Origin: Actinomadura opuntiae
Lineage (GTDB): Bacteria; Actinomycetota; Actinomycetes; Streptosporangiales; Streptosporangiaceae
Assembly: GCF_030283205.1 (NCBI RefSeq)
Contig: NZ_JASNWF010000007.1
Location: 372,001 to 436,000 of the forward strand
Length of the DNA stretch: 64,000 bases
Direction: 5' to 3'
Part shown: positions 44,617-53,022 of the stretch, piece by piece
How the letters are laid out: the number at the start of each line of letters is the position of its first letter
Numbering within the stretch: the first letter of the stretch is position 1
Position numbers and translations under genes: made by a program
Notes under the pieces: generated by a model
What the model saw: the letters and a program-made list of their open reading frames with translations, nothing else
Databases searched by the model: none
Told to the model about the DNA's origin: nothing

Positions 44617-45573
44617 CCCCCGTCCCGGTGCGAGCACGGCCCGGCGCCCAGCCGCACCCCGCTCCGGCTCGTCCACCAGTACGGGACGGTCACCTCGGCG
44701 GCGGACGCGCTGCACCTCACCCCGTCGGCCGTCTCGCACCACCTGCGGGAACTGGCGCGCGAGCTCAAGGTGCCGCTGCTGGAGCCGCAGGGCCGCCGGG
44801 TGCGGCTCACCCCGGCCGCGCACCTGCTGATCGAGCACGCCGACGCGATGCTGTCGCGGTGGGAGGAGGCGCTCGCCGACCTGGAGTCGCACCGCGCCGG
44901 GGCCGCCGGGCCGCTGCGCATGTGCGGGTTCACCACGGCGGTCGGCGGGCTGGTCGCCCCGGCCGCCGGCGCCCTGCTGCGCGCGGACCCGGCCCTCACG
45001 GTCGAGATCCGCGAGTGCGACACCGACGTGGCTTTGGGCCTGCTCGCGGCCGGCGAGACCGACATCGCGGTCATCGAGCCGACCGCGGACGCGCCGCCGC
45101 CCGGCGACCCGCGGTTCGACCGCGAGCCTCTGATGGCGGAGGCGCTCGACCTGATCGTCCCGGCCGGGCACCCGCTCGCGGGGCGCCGCGGCGTCCGGCT
45201 GGAGGACGCCGCGGCCGAGGCGTGGATCAGCGTGCAGCCCGAGGGCTGCGCCCACCATCAGCAGGTCATGGCCTACTGCGCGGCGGCCGGGTTCACGCCC
45301 CGGATCGCGCACAACGCCACCACCTGGTCGGTGATCTGGGCGCTGGTCGCCAACGGGCTCGGGGTGTCGCTCGTGCCGCGGCTCGCGGACGGCCCGGCCG
45401 ACCAGCCGGTCGTGCGCGTCCCGCTGGCGGGCGGCACCGTGCCGATGCGGCGGGTGCTGACCTGCGTGCGGCGCGGCAGCCGCGCGAACCCGCTGATCGT
45501 CCGCGCGCTCGACGCGCTCCGCGCCGCCGTCCCGTCCCGCTGCACCCTCCTGTCCGAGCCGCCCGCCGCCTAG
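44617..45573 (+). CDS. LysR-family transcriptional regulator with missing or frameshifted start
   Basis: The frame from 44617 encodes a LysR HTH ('LVHQYGTVTSAADALHLTPS', 'AVSHHLREL') and a full effector-binding domain ('GPLRMCGFTTAVGGLVAPAA'). However, no ATG, GTG or TTG occurs between the in-frame TGA at 44614 and the HTH. The first start codon is GTG at 44770, which would delete the HTH. A GTG at 44613, overlapping the PPOX stop, is in another frame. Either a one-base frameshift has occurred near 44620-44660 or the sequence has an error there. Treat as a damaged gene unless checked. Confidence 0.7.
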   Translation, partial: PPSRCEHGPAPSRTPLRLVHQYGTVTSAADALHLTPSAVSHHLRELARELKVPLLEPQGRRVRLTPAAHLLIEHADAMLSRWEEALADLESHRAGAAGPLRMCGFTTAVGGLVAPAAGALLRADPALTVEIRECDTDVALGLLAAGETDIAVIEPTADAPPPGDPRFDREPLMAEALDLIVPAGHPLAGRRGVRLEDAAAEAWISVQPEGCAHHQQVMAYCAAAGFTPRIAHNATTWSVIWALVANGLGVSLVPRLADGPADQPVVRVPLAGGTVPMRRVLTCVRRGSRANPLIVRALDALRAAVPSRCTLLSEPPAA

Positions 45574-45585
45574 CCTTCCCCGGCG

Positions 45586-46092
45586 TCAGGCGCCGGGTGT
45601 GAGGTGGCGGCGGGAGCGCCGGGCGCCGGTCAGCAGCATCACCGCGCGGACCAGCCAGATCACCAGCGCGACGTGCAGCACGGCCAGGGCCGCCGTCCCC
45701 ACGCCCACCGTGAACGCGACCGCGAAGAACACGGCGATCATCAGCGGGAACGCCGGGAAGCGCGGCCCGTGCCGGTGCGCCATGTGCCCGTGGTGGCGGT
45801 GATGCCGGCGCATCGGACGCCCCGGGCCGCCGAACATGAGCCCGGGGCCGAGGTCCCAGGGGACCTCGCCGAGGGCCGCCGCGGGCCGTTCGGGTTCGGG
45901 CAGGCCGGTCGGCGCGGGCAGGTCGCGCACGAGGGCGCGCAGGTCGCCGCGCGTCTTGGCGGACAGCGCGGCGTCCAGGCGCTCGTCGAGTTCACCGCGG
46001 TCGAGCCGCCCCGCCGCGAAGTGGTCGTGCAGGGCGACCATCACGGCGTCCCGCTCGGCGTCGCCGATGCGGATGTCGTCCGGGCGAGTCAC
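45586..46092 (-). CDS. DUF1707 domain membrane protein with His-rich linker
   Basis: A 168-residue protein: DUF1707 at 4-58 ('IRIGDAERDAVMVALHDHFA', 'GRLDRGELDERLDAAL'), a His-rich linker ('RRHHRHHGHMAHRHG'), and two membrane segments. DUF1707 is an actinobacterial domain of unknown function often next to PadR regulators. It starts four bases after the PadR stop, so the two form an operon. Confidence 0.88.
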   Translation of the reverse strand: MTRPDDIRIGDAERDAVMVALHDHFAAGRLDRGELDERLDAALSAKTRGDLRALVRDLPAPTGLPEPERPAAALGEVPWDLGPGLMFGGPGRPMRRHHRHHGHMAHRHGPRFPAFPLMIAVFFAVAFTVGVGTAALAVLHVALVIWLVRAVMLLTGARRSRRHLTPGA

Positions 46093-46096
46093 AGTC

Positions 46097-46837
46097 CTAC
46101 TCCTCGTCGTCGTCGGCCGTCGGGCCCGCGTCGGTGTCGGGGGCGTCGTCGGCCAGGATCCGGTACAGGTTCCGCCGCGCGTCCGACAGGACGTCCCGGG
46201 CCTGGGCGACCTGCTCGGGGCTGCCGGAATGGACGATCTGCATCACCGCGGCCCCCGTCTGCGCGGCCTGCTTGAACAGCTCGGGGACGCCCTCGCCGAA
46301 CTCCGGCGTCATCTCCGCCCACGGCTCGGCGAGCCGCTCGGCGTTCTCCTCGACGTGGGCGCGGCCCTCGTCGGTGAGGCGGAAGGTGCGGCGGCCGCCG
46401 CCCTCCTCGCCCGCGATGAGGCCCTCGTCGGCGAGCTGCTGCAGCGCCGGGTAGACCGCGCCGGGGCTGGGCTTCCAGGCGCCGTCGCTGCGCTCGTTGA
46501 TCTCCTGGATGATCTGGTAGCCGTTGCGGGGCTCCTCGGCCAGCAGGACGAGGATCGCCGCGCGGACGTTGCCCTTGCGCGCCTTGGGGCCCCGGCCCCA
46601 CGGGCCGCGCCCGCGCGCCCACGGCGCCCGGCCGGGACCGAACCCGCCGGGCGGCCCCCAGGGGGCGCCCGGCCCGCCGCCGAACATCGGGCCGAAGCCG
46701 GGGAACTCGCCGCGGGGCCCGGGCCCGTGCGCGTGCGCGTGGTGCCGGGACGCCGCGTGCGCGGCCTTCGCCCCGAGCGCCGCCGCCGCGAACGCCCAGC
46801 GCCAGTCGGGTCCCCCGTGCGCGTGTGCCGCTCCCAT
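46097..46837 (-). CDS. PadR-family transcriptional regulator with Gly/His/Pro-rich N-terminus
   Basis: A 246-residue protein. The first 85 or so residues are Gly-, Pro- and His-rich ('SRHHAHAHGPGPRG') and contain an amphipathic Ala stretch. The PadR winged helix follows ('NVRAAILVLLAEEPRNGYQI', 'AWKPSPGAVYPALQQLADEG'), then a helical C-terminal part. ATG at 46837. The upstream region carries TATCG palindromes that suit autoregulation. Such extended PadR proteins are common in Streptomyces relatives. Confidence 0.88.
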   Translation of the reverse strand: MGAAHAHGGPDWRWAFAAAALGAKAAHAASRHHAHAHGPGPRGEFPGFGPMFGGGPGAPWGPPGGFGPGRAPWARGRGPWGRGPKARKGNVRAAILVLLAEEPRNGYQIIQEINERSDGAWKPSPGAVYPALQQLADEGLIAGEEGGGRRTFRLTDEGRAHVEENAERLAEPWAEMTPEFGEGVPELFKQAAQTGAAVMQIVHSGSPEQVAQARDVLSDARRNLYRILADDAPDTDAGPTADDDEE

Positions 46838-46877
46838 GTTCTGGACCTTCCTTCTGAGATCTCTCTTTGATCCCTCG

Positions 46878-46898
46878 CGATACGACAACGATATATCG
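46878..46898. promoter_or_regulatory. PadR operator candidate
   Basis: A perfect palindrome CGATATATCG (46889-46898) with a further CGATA half-site at 46878-46882 lies 41 bases before the PadR start, in an AT-rich patch. Probable autoregulatory site. Confidence 0.55.
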
Positions 46899-47044
46899 AA
46901 GACGCGTCGGAAGGCCAGAGGGTTCCCGGATCCGCCGCGGCCCCACGCGGCCGGTTCTCGCCGACATCCCAGACAAGATCCTTTATTCCGGTCATGGCCG
47001 TCTGACCGGCGGAAATGCTGGGTAAACAGCCGTGCGGGGGGACC

Positions 47045-49012
47045 ATGGGGACTCAGGACGCGGTGACCGCGCAGGACGCCGTCCTCGCCCGGGACGGCAC
47101 CGGGACGCGGGCCCGGGCGAGCGGCGAGGTGCTGCTCGGGCTGGCGCTGTTCGGGCTGTACTCCCTGGTGGCGATGCTGCCGGAGCAGGCCAGGGAGCAC
47201 GCGGCCCGCCGGCACGGCGCGCTGGTGCACGGCCTGGAGCGGGCCCTGCACCTCGACGTGGAGCCGGCGCTCAACGGCTGGCTCGCCGGACGGCCCGGCT
47301 TGCGGCTTCTCGCGGACTACGAGTACGCGACCACCTACGCCGCGGCCGCGTTCGCGCTGCTCGTCTGGCTGTTCCTGCGGCATCCCGAGCGGTACCGGAC
47401 GGCGCGCAACGCGTTCGTCATGATCAACGTGGTCGCGATCGCGTGCTTCGCGCTGTTCCCGGTGGCGCCGTGGGGCTCGCCGCCGGCCGAGCGCGCGGAC
47501 CGGCTCGCGGCCGTCCCGTCCCTGCCCATGGCCTGGACGCTGTGGGTCGGCGCCGAACTGGCCCGGGCGAAGGCGCGGCGGTGGGTGCGGGCCCTGAACG
47601 GCGCGCACATCGCGGTGACCGCGTACGTCATCGTCGCCGCGGCCGACCACCACGTCCTGGACGCGGTCGCGGCGGTGCCGCTGGTGGCGCTGTCGGTGCT
47701 CGCCGCCGGACGGCTGGCCGCCCGGCCCCAGGCGGCCGAGCGCGTCCCGGCGCAGGACGCGTTCTTCCTGGCGGTGGAGACCGGCACCGCGCCGCAGCAC
47801 GCCGGCGGCGTCATCATGCTCGACACCTCGCGCCGCGCGCTCGGCCGCCTCGACCTGGTCCGGCTGATCGGCGACCGGCTCGACCGGCTGCCCCGGTTCC
47901 GGCAGCGGCTCGCCGACCGGGGCCGCTGGCGGCGGCCGGTCTGGCTCGACCACCCCGCCGTCGACTGGTCCTGGCACGTCACCGAGCGCGACGTCGACGG
48001 CATGGACGGCCTGCGCGCGATGATCGCCGAAATCCAGGCCGAGCCGCTGCCCCGCGACCGGCCGCTGTGGCGGATGATCCTGGTCACCGGCGCCGCGCCC
48101 GGCCGCACCACGCTGGTGTTCCTGATGCACCACGTCGTCGCGGACGGCGTCGGCGTGGTCGCGCAGGCCATCTCGCTGATGGAGCCCGCCGCGCCCGCGC
48201 CCGGCGCGTCCGCCGTGCCCGACGGCCCGAAGGAGGCGGCGCCGCCGCCGCGCCGCCGCGTCCGGGAGGCGCTCGCCGGCGTCGTCGGGCTCGCGCAGCT
48301 CGCCGCGGACAGCGGGGTCGGCGCGGCGCCGCCCGCGCGGCTGCCCGCCGCCGGGACGGCCGAGCGCCGCTTCGGCACCCTGCGGATCCCGCTCGACGAC
48401 CCCCGCACGATCGCCCGGCGGCACGGCACCCGGGTCTCCGACGTGGTGATGTGCGCGGTCGCCGGCGGCCTCGCGCGGACCGTCCGGCCGGCGGGCGGCG
48501 AGCCGCCGCGGGAGTGCCGCGTCGCGGTGCCGCTGATGATGCGGTCGCCCGGCCAGGGCATGGAGGGCAACCACACCACCGCCGTCATGGTCGACCTGCC
48601 GATCGGCGCGATGCCGGAGGCCGAGCGGCTCGCCGAGATCGCCCGGCGCAGCCGCGTCCTGCGGTCCGGCACCCGCGCGCTCGCGGCGTGGTTCGTGATG
48701 CGGCAGGTGGGACGGCTCATGCCCGCGCCGCTGCACGCGCGGTTCGCGCGGGCCGTCTACGGCGGCCGGTTCCTGCAGGGGATCGTGTCGAGCCTGCCGG
48801 CCAGCCGCGAGCGGCTGCTGCTGACGGGCGTCCCGGTGACCGGCGTCTACCCGGTCGTGCCGCTCGCGCCCGGAGCGCCGCTCGCGGTCGCCGCGCTGGG
48901 CGTCGACCGCGAGCTGTGCTTCGGCATCTGCGCCGACACCGGGCTGGTGGACGACGCCGGCGCGCTGGCCGCCGCCGTCCGCGACGTCGTCCGCGAACTG
49001 CGGGACGAGTGA
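47045..49012 (+). CDS. Fusion of PAP2-like membrane domain and WS/DGAT-type O-acyltransferase
   Basis: A 655-residue protein. Residues 1-230 form a membrane PAP2/inositol-phosphorylceramide-synthase-like domain. Residues about 245-655 form a wax ester synthase/diacylglycerol acyltransferase-type domain with the catalytic 'HHVVADG' (His362, His363, Asp367) and 'GNHTTAVMVDLPIG'. In the PAP2 part the catalytic 'PSLH' is 'PSLP' (Pro161), while the later 'DHHVLDA' is kept, so phosphatase activity is doubtful. ATG at 47045 after GCGGGGGGA is preferred to 47015. Likely makes acyl esters at the membrane. Confidence 0.87.
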   Translation: MGTQDAVTAQDAVLARDGTGTRARASGEVLLGLALFGLYSLVAMLPEQAREHAARRHGALVHGLERALHLDVEPALNGWLAGRPGLRLLADYEYATTYAAAAFALLVWLFLRHPERYRTARNAFVMINVVAIACFALFPVAPWGSPPAERADRLAAVPSLPMAWTLWVGAELARAKARRWVRALNGAHIAVTAYVIVAAADHHVLDAVAAVPLVALSVLAAGRLAARPQAAERVPAQDAFFLAVETGTAPQHAGGVIMLDTSRRALGRLDLVRLIGDRLDRLPRFRQRLADRGRWRRPVWLDHPAVDWSWHVTERDVDGMDGLRAMIAEIQAEPLPRDRPLWRMILVTGAAPGRTTLVFLMHHVVADGVGVVAQAISLMEPAAPAPGASAVPDGPKEAAPPPRRRVREALAGVVGLAQLAADSGVGAAPPARLPAAGTAERRFGTLRIPLDDPRTIARRHGTRVSDVVMCAVAGGLARTVRPAGGEPPRECRVAVPLMMRSPGQGMEGNHTTAVMVDLPIGAMPEAERLAEIARRSRVLRSGTRALAAWFVMRQVGRLMPAPLHARFARAVYGGRFLQGIVSSLPASRERLLLTGVPVTGVYPVVPLAPGAPLAVAALGVDRELCFGICADTGLVDDAGALAAAVRDVVRELRDE

Positions 49013-49020
49013 TCAGGTGA

Positions 49021-50025
49021 TCAGACGCTCCGCACCGCGCGGAGCGACTCCTTCAGCGAGCCCATCGTCGCGAACACGGCGGTGGGCTCGTAGCCGCAGT
49101 GCGCCATGCAGTTGGCGCAGCGGTCGTCGCGTCCGCGGCCGTAGGAGTCCCAGTCGGTCTCCTCCAGCAGCTCCCGGTAGGACTCGGCGTAGCCGTCCTC
49201 CATCAGGTAGCAGGGACGCTGCCAGCCCTTCAGCGAGTACGACGGGATCGCCCACGCCGTGCACGGGAAGTCGACCTTCCCCTCCAGGAAGTCCAGGAAC
49301 AGCGGCGAGTGGTTGAACCGCCAGCGCTTGCGGTTGCCGCCCGCGAACGCCTTCTGGAACAGCGACCGCGTCTCCTGCACGCCCAGGAAGTGCTCCTGGT
49401 CGGGCGCCTTCTCGTAGGCGTACGCGGGCGAGATCATCATCTGGTCGACGCGCAGCTCGTCGTTGAGGTAGTCGAGCACGTCGATGACGGTCTGCGGGGT
49501 GTCGGTGTTGAACACGGTGGTGTTCGTGGTGACGCGGAAGCCGCGCTCCTGGCACATCCGGATCGCCGCGACCGCCTCGTCGAACACGCCCTCCTTGCAC
49601 ACCGACGCGTCATGCCGCTCGCGGAGCCCGTCGATGTGCACCGCCCACGCGAAGTACCGCGACGGCTCGAAGTCGTCGATCTTCTTCGGGATCAGCGCGG
49701 CGTTGGTGCACAGGAACACGTACCGCTTCATCCGGGTCAGCTCGCGGACCAGCTCGCCGATCTGCGGGTGCATCAGCGGCTCGCCGCCCGCGATCGACAC
49801 CATCGGCGCCCCGCACTCGCGGATCGCGGCGACGGCCTGCTCGACCGGCATGCGCTGCTTGAGGACGCTCGCCGGATGCTGGATCTTCCCGCAGCCCGCG
49901 CACGCGAGGTTGCAGGCGAACAGCGGCTCCAGCTCGACGATCAGCGGGAACTTCTTCCGCCCCGCCAGCTTGTTCCGCAGGACGTACCCGCCGACGCGCA
50001 GGCTCTGGCGCAGTGGCATGGCCAT
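49021..50025 (-). CDS. hpnH: Adenosyl-hopene transferase, radical SAM
   Basis: A 334-residue radical SAM enzyme with the cluster cysteines Cys38, Cys42 and Cys45 in 'FACNLACAGCGKIQHP'. Characteristic HpnH segments follow: 'SIAGGEPLMHP', 'HIDGLRERHDASV' and a C-terminal 'CANCMAHCGYEPTAV'. It joins a 5'-deoxyadenosyl group to diploptene, the first step to extended C35 hopanoids. Last gene of the operon, directly after shc. Confidence 0.93.
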   Translation of the reverse strand: MAMPLRQSLRVGGYVLRNKLAGRKKFPLIVELEPLFACNLACAGCGKIQHPASVLKQRMPVEQAVAAIRECGAPMVSIAGGEPLMHPQIGELVRELTRMKRYVFLCTNAALIPKKIDDFEPSRYFAWAVHIDGLRERHDASVCKEGVFDEAVAAIRMCQERGFRVTTNTTVFNTDTPQTVIDVLDYLNDELRVDQMMISPAYAYEKAPDQEHFLGVQETRSLFQKAFAGGNRKRWRFNHSPLFLDFLEGKVDFPCTAWAIPSYSLKGWQRPCYLMEDGYAESYRELLEETDWDSYGRGRDDRCANCMAHCGYEPTAVFATMGSLKESLRAVRSV

Positions 50026-51945
50026 TCAGGACCCCGTCTCCTTCACGTAGCGGCCCAGCGCCGACAGCGGGAACACCAGGCGGTACAGGTGGTAGTTGAT
50101 GTAGAAGTCGCCGGGGAACCCGGTGCCGGTGAAGTGGTCCTCGTCCCACGTCCCGTCCGGGCGCTGGTGCTCGACGAGCCACCGCACGCCCCGCTCCACG
50201 GCCGGGCCGCGTTCCCCGGCGGCCAGCAGCGCCAGCAGCGCCCACGCGGTCTGCGACGCGGTCGAGACGCCGCGCCCGATCCATTCCGGGTCGCGGTAGG
50301 AGCGCAGGTCCTCGCCCCAGCCGCCGTCCTCGCGCTGGTGGCGCTCCAGCCAGCGGACGGCCCGCCGGATCGCCGGCCGGTCCGTCCGGACGCCCGCCGC
50401 GACCAGCGCGGGCACCACGCTGCCCGTCCCGTAGACGTGGTTGGCGCCCCACCGGCCGAACCACGAGCCGTCGTCCTCCTGCGCCTTCAGCAGCCACACG
50501 ACGGCCCGCTTCACCAGCGTCGAGTCGGCCATGCCGCGGTGGCTGAGCGCCTCCACGACGTGCGCGGTGACGTCGGCGGACGGCGGGTCGATGACCTCGC
50601 CGAAGTCGCAGAACGGCAGCCGGCGGCACAGCGCGCGGGTGTTGTCGGCGTCGAACGCGCCGAACCCGCCGTCCCGGGACACCATCCCGGCCATCCACCG
50701 CACGCCGCGCTCGATCGCGGGCTCGGCCTTCGGGTGGTCGACGCGACTCAGCGCGAGGACGGCCTCGGCGGTGTCGTCGGTGTCGGGGTAGTAGTCGTTG
50801 TCGAACTCGAACGACCAGCCGCCGGGCGGCAGGTCGGGGCGGCGCACCGACCAGTCGCCCGGCCCCTGCACCTCCTCGCCGATCACCCACTCGGCCGCCG
50901 CCTCCAGGGCCTGGTGCCCGGCCGGCAGGCCCGCGTCGACCAGCGCGTTCATCGCCAGCACGGTGTCCCAGACGGGGGACTGGCAGGCCTCCAGCCGGCG
51001 CCCCCCGGCGTCCCGGATGGTGAAGCGCTCCAGCCCCTCCAGGCCGCGGCGCACCACCGGGTGGTCCAGGCCGTGGCCGAGCAGGTGCAGCGCGAGCAGC
51101 GAGTACACCCACGGCGGCTGGATGCCGCCCCACGAGCCGTCCGGCTCCTGCCGCGCGATGATCCACTCGCCGGCGCGGCGCAGCGCCGCCTTCCGCAGCC
51201 CGCGCAGCGGCCGCCGCTCGTAGGCGTGCAGCACCCGGTCGAGCGCGCCGAACGCCTCCTCCCAGCCGGGCAGGACCCGCCGCGCGCGGCGCACGGGCCG
51301 TCCCGACCGCAGCTCCTCCAGCTCGAACGGCAGCGGCCGGACGGGCCGCTTCGCCGCGACCACCGTCAGCGGCACGATCGTCTGCCGCGCCCAGCACGCG
51401 AAGTCGTAGACGTTCAGCGGGAACCAGCGCGGCAGGAACACCATCTCCGGCGGCACCACCGGCAGCTCGTCCCACGGCCACTGCCCGAACATCGCCAGCC
51501 AGAACCGGGTGAAGACGCGGGTGGCGGGGATGCCGCCCTCGCCCCGGACGAACGCGGCGGCGCGGCGCATGTGCGCGGCGTCCGGCTCGTCGCCGGCCAG
51601 CCGCAGCGCCACGTACGCCTCGACGGTCGTGGACAGGTCCGGCGGCCCGTCGTGGAAGTTCGCCCAGGTGCCGTCGGGCGCCTGCTGCGAGCGGATCCAG
51701 CGGGCCGCCTCGCGGGTGTCGGCGTCGGTGCGGATGCCGAGGAACTCACGCAGCAGCAGGTCCTCGGCGTCCATGGTCACGTTGGTCTGGAGCTCGCCCT
51801 TCCACCAGCCCTCCGGCGCCTGGAGGGCGAGCAGGCGGTCGCGGGCGGCCGCCATCGCCTCGGCGGCCGTGCGCGTCCCGGTTGTTCCAGGGGTTCCGGT
51901 CGTTCCGGCGGACGCGGTGGTCCCGGCGGGGTCGGTCGCGGTCAT
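50026..51945 (-). CDS. shc: Squalene-hopene cyclase
   Basis: A 639-residue class II triterpene cyclase. The protonating motif DTDD is at residues 388-391 ('YYPDTDDTAEAVLAL'), several QW repeats are present ('QEDDGSWFGRWG', 'QREDGGWGED', 'QRPDGTWDED'), and 'WARQTIVPLTVV' lies in the substrate channel. It cyclises squalene to hopene at the membrane. ATG overlaps the polyprenyl synthase stop by one base. The first 25 residues are a Thr/Gly-rich tail without structure. Confidence 0.95.
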   Translation of the reverse strand: MTATDPAGTTASAGTTGTPGTTGTRTAAEAMAAARDRLLALQAPEGWWKGELQTNVTMDAEDLLLREFLGIRTDADTREAARWIRSQQAPDGTWANFHDGPPDLSTTVEAYVALRLAGDEPDAAHMRRAAAFVRGEGGIPATRVFTRFWLAMFGQWPWDELPVVPPEMVFLPRWFPLNVYDFACWARQTIVPLTVVAAKRPVRPLPFELEELRSGRPVRRARRVLPGWEEAFGALDRVLHAYERRPLRGLRKAALRRAGEWIIARQEPDGSWGGIQPPWVYSLLALHLLGHGLDHPVVRRGLEGLERFTIRDAGGRRLEACQSPVWDTVLAMNALVDAGLPAGHQALEAAAEWVIGEEVQGPGDWSVRRPDLPPGGWSFEFDNDYYPDTDDTAEAVLALSRVDHPKAEPAIERGVRWMAGMVSRDGGFGAFDADNTRALCRRLPFCDFGEVIDPPSADVTAHVVEALSHRGMADSTLVKRAVVWLLKAQEDDGSWFGRWGANHVYGTGSVVPALVAAGVRTDRPAIRRAVRWLERHQREDGGWGEDLRSYRDPEWIGRGVSTASQTAWALLALLAAGERGPAVERGVRWLVEHQRPDGTWDEDHFTGTGFPGDFYINYHLYRLVFPLSALGRYVKETGS

Positions 51946-52967
51946 CAGTGGTCCCGGCGTGTGACGAAGGCGGCGATGTGCAGGAACTCGGCGCGGACCG
52001 GCTCGGGCAGCCCCGCGGACGCCAGCTGCGCGGTCGCGCTCGCGATGCGCTCGTCGGCCTCCGCCTCGGCCCACGCCCGGCCGCCCGCCGCCTCGACGAG
52101 CGCGGCGGCCTCGGCCAGCTCGTCCTCGTCGGGGCCCTCCGGGTCCGGCGGCCTGGCGTACAGCTCGGCGAGCCGCGCGCCCTCCGGCGTGCCGGACTCC
52201 AGCGCCGCCACCACCGGCAGCGACATCTTCCGGGACCGCAGGTCCGACAGCGCCGGCTTGCCGGTCGTCCCCGGGTCGCCCCAGATGCCGAGCAGATCGT
52301 CCACCAGCTGGAACGCCAGGCCGAGGTCGGCGCCGAACGCCTCCAGCGCGGCGCACAGCCGCTCCGGCGCCCCGTCCAGCACCGCCCCGATCGCGCAGGA
52401 GCAGGCCAGCAGCGCGGCGGTCTTGTCGGACGCCATCGCCGCGCACTCGTCGAGGCCGACGTGCCGGCGCGTCTCGAACTCCAGGTCGAGCGACTGGCCC
52501 GCGATGAGCCGGCGGGTCGCGACCGCCAGCGACCGCGCCGCCCGCGCCGACCCCTGCCCGGGCGCCTCCAGCAGCACCTCCAGCGCCAGGGCCAGCAGCG
52601 CGTCGCCCGCCAGGATCGCGGCGGGCTCCCCGAACACCGTCCACGCCGCCGGACGGTGCCGGCGCGTCCGGTCGCCGTCCATGATGTCGTCGTGCAGCAG
52701 CGAGAACGCGTGCGTCAGCTCCACCGCGACCGCGCCGGGCAGCGCGCTCTCCGGCGGCGCCCCCGCCGCCCGCGCCGACAGCAGCGCGAGGGCGGGCCGC
52801 AGCGCCTTCCCGGCGGGCGCCGTCAGCGGGCGGCCCTCCTCGTCGGCCCAGCCGAGATGGTAGGCCGCGACCCGGTAGGTACGCGGATCGAGCCGGCCCA
52901 CCGCGGCGCGCAGCGCCCCGTCGACCAGCCCGCGAACGTCGGTCATCGAGACCGGTACGGCCGTCAT
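51945..52967 (-). CDS. Polyprenyl diphosphate synthase of the hopanoid operon
   Basis: A 340-residue trans-isoprenyl diphosphate synthase: first aspartate-rich motif 'LLHDDIMDGD' (Asp93, 94, 97), second 'LVDDLLGIWGD' (Asp223, 224). The two residues before the first motif and the family suggest FPP/GGPP formation; in this operon FPP for squalene is the logical product. Cotranscribed with shc and hpnE. Confidence 0.92.
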   Translation of the reverse strand: MTAVPVSMTDVRGLVDGALRAAVGRLDPRTYRVAAYHLGWADEEGRPLTAPAGKALRPALALLSARAAGAPPESALPGAVAVELTHAFSLLHDDIMDGDRTRRHRPAAWTVFGEPAAILAGDALLALALEVLLEAPGQGSARAARSLAVATRRLIAGQSLDLEFETRRHVGLDECAAMASDKTAALLACSCAIGAVLDGAPERLCAALEAFGADLGLAFQLVDDLLGIWGDPGTTGKPALSDLRSRKMSLPVVAALESGTPEGARLAELYARPPDPEGPDEDELAEAAALVEAAGGRAWAEAEADERIASATAQLASAGLPEPVRAEFLHIAAFVTRRDH

Positions 52968-53022
52968 CGATCACACCTCTCCGAATGGCGGTGGGTCGGG
53001 TGAGCCGTGGCGGACGCGGCGG

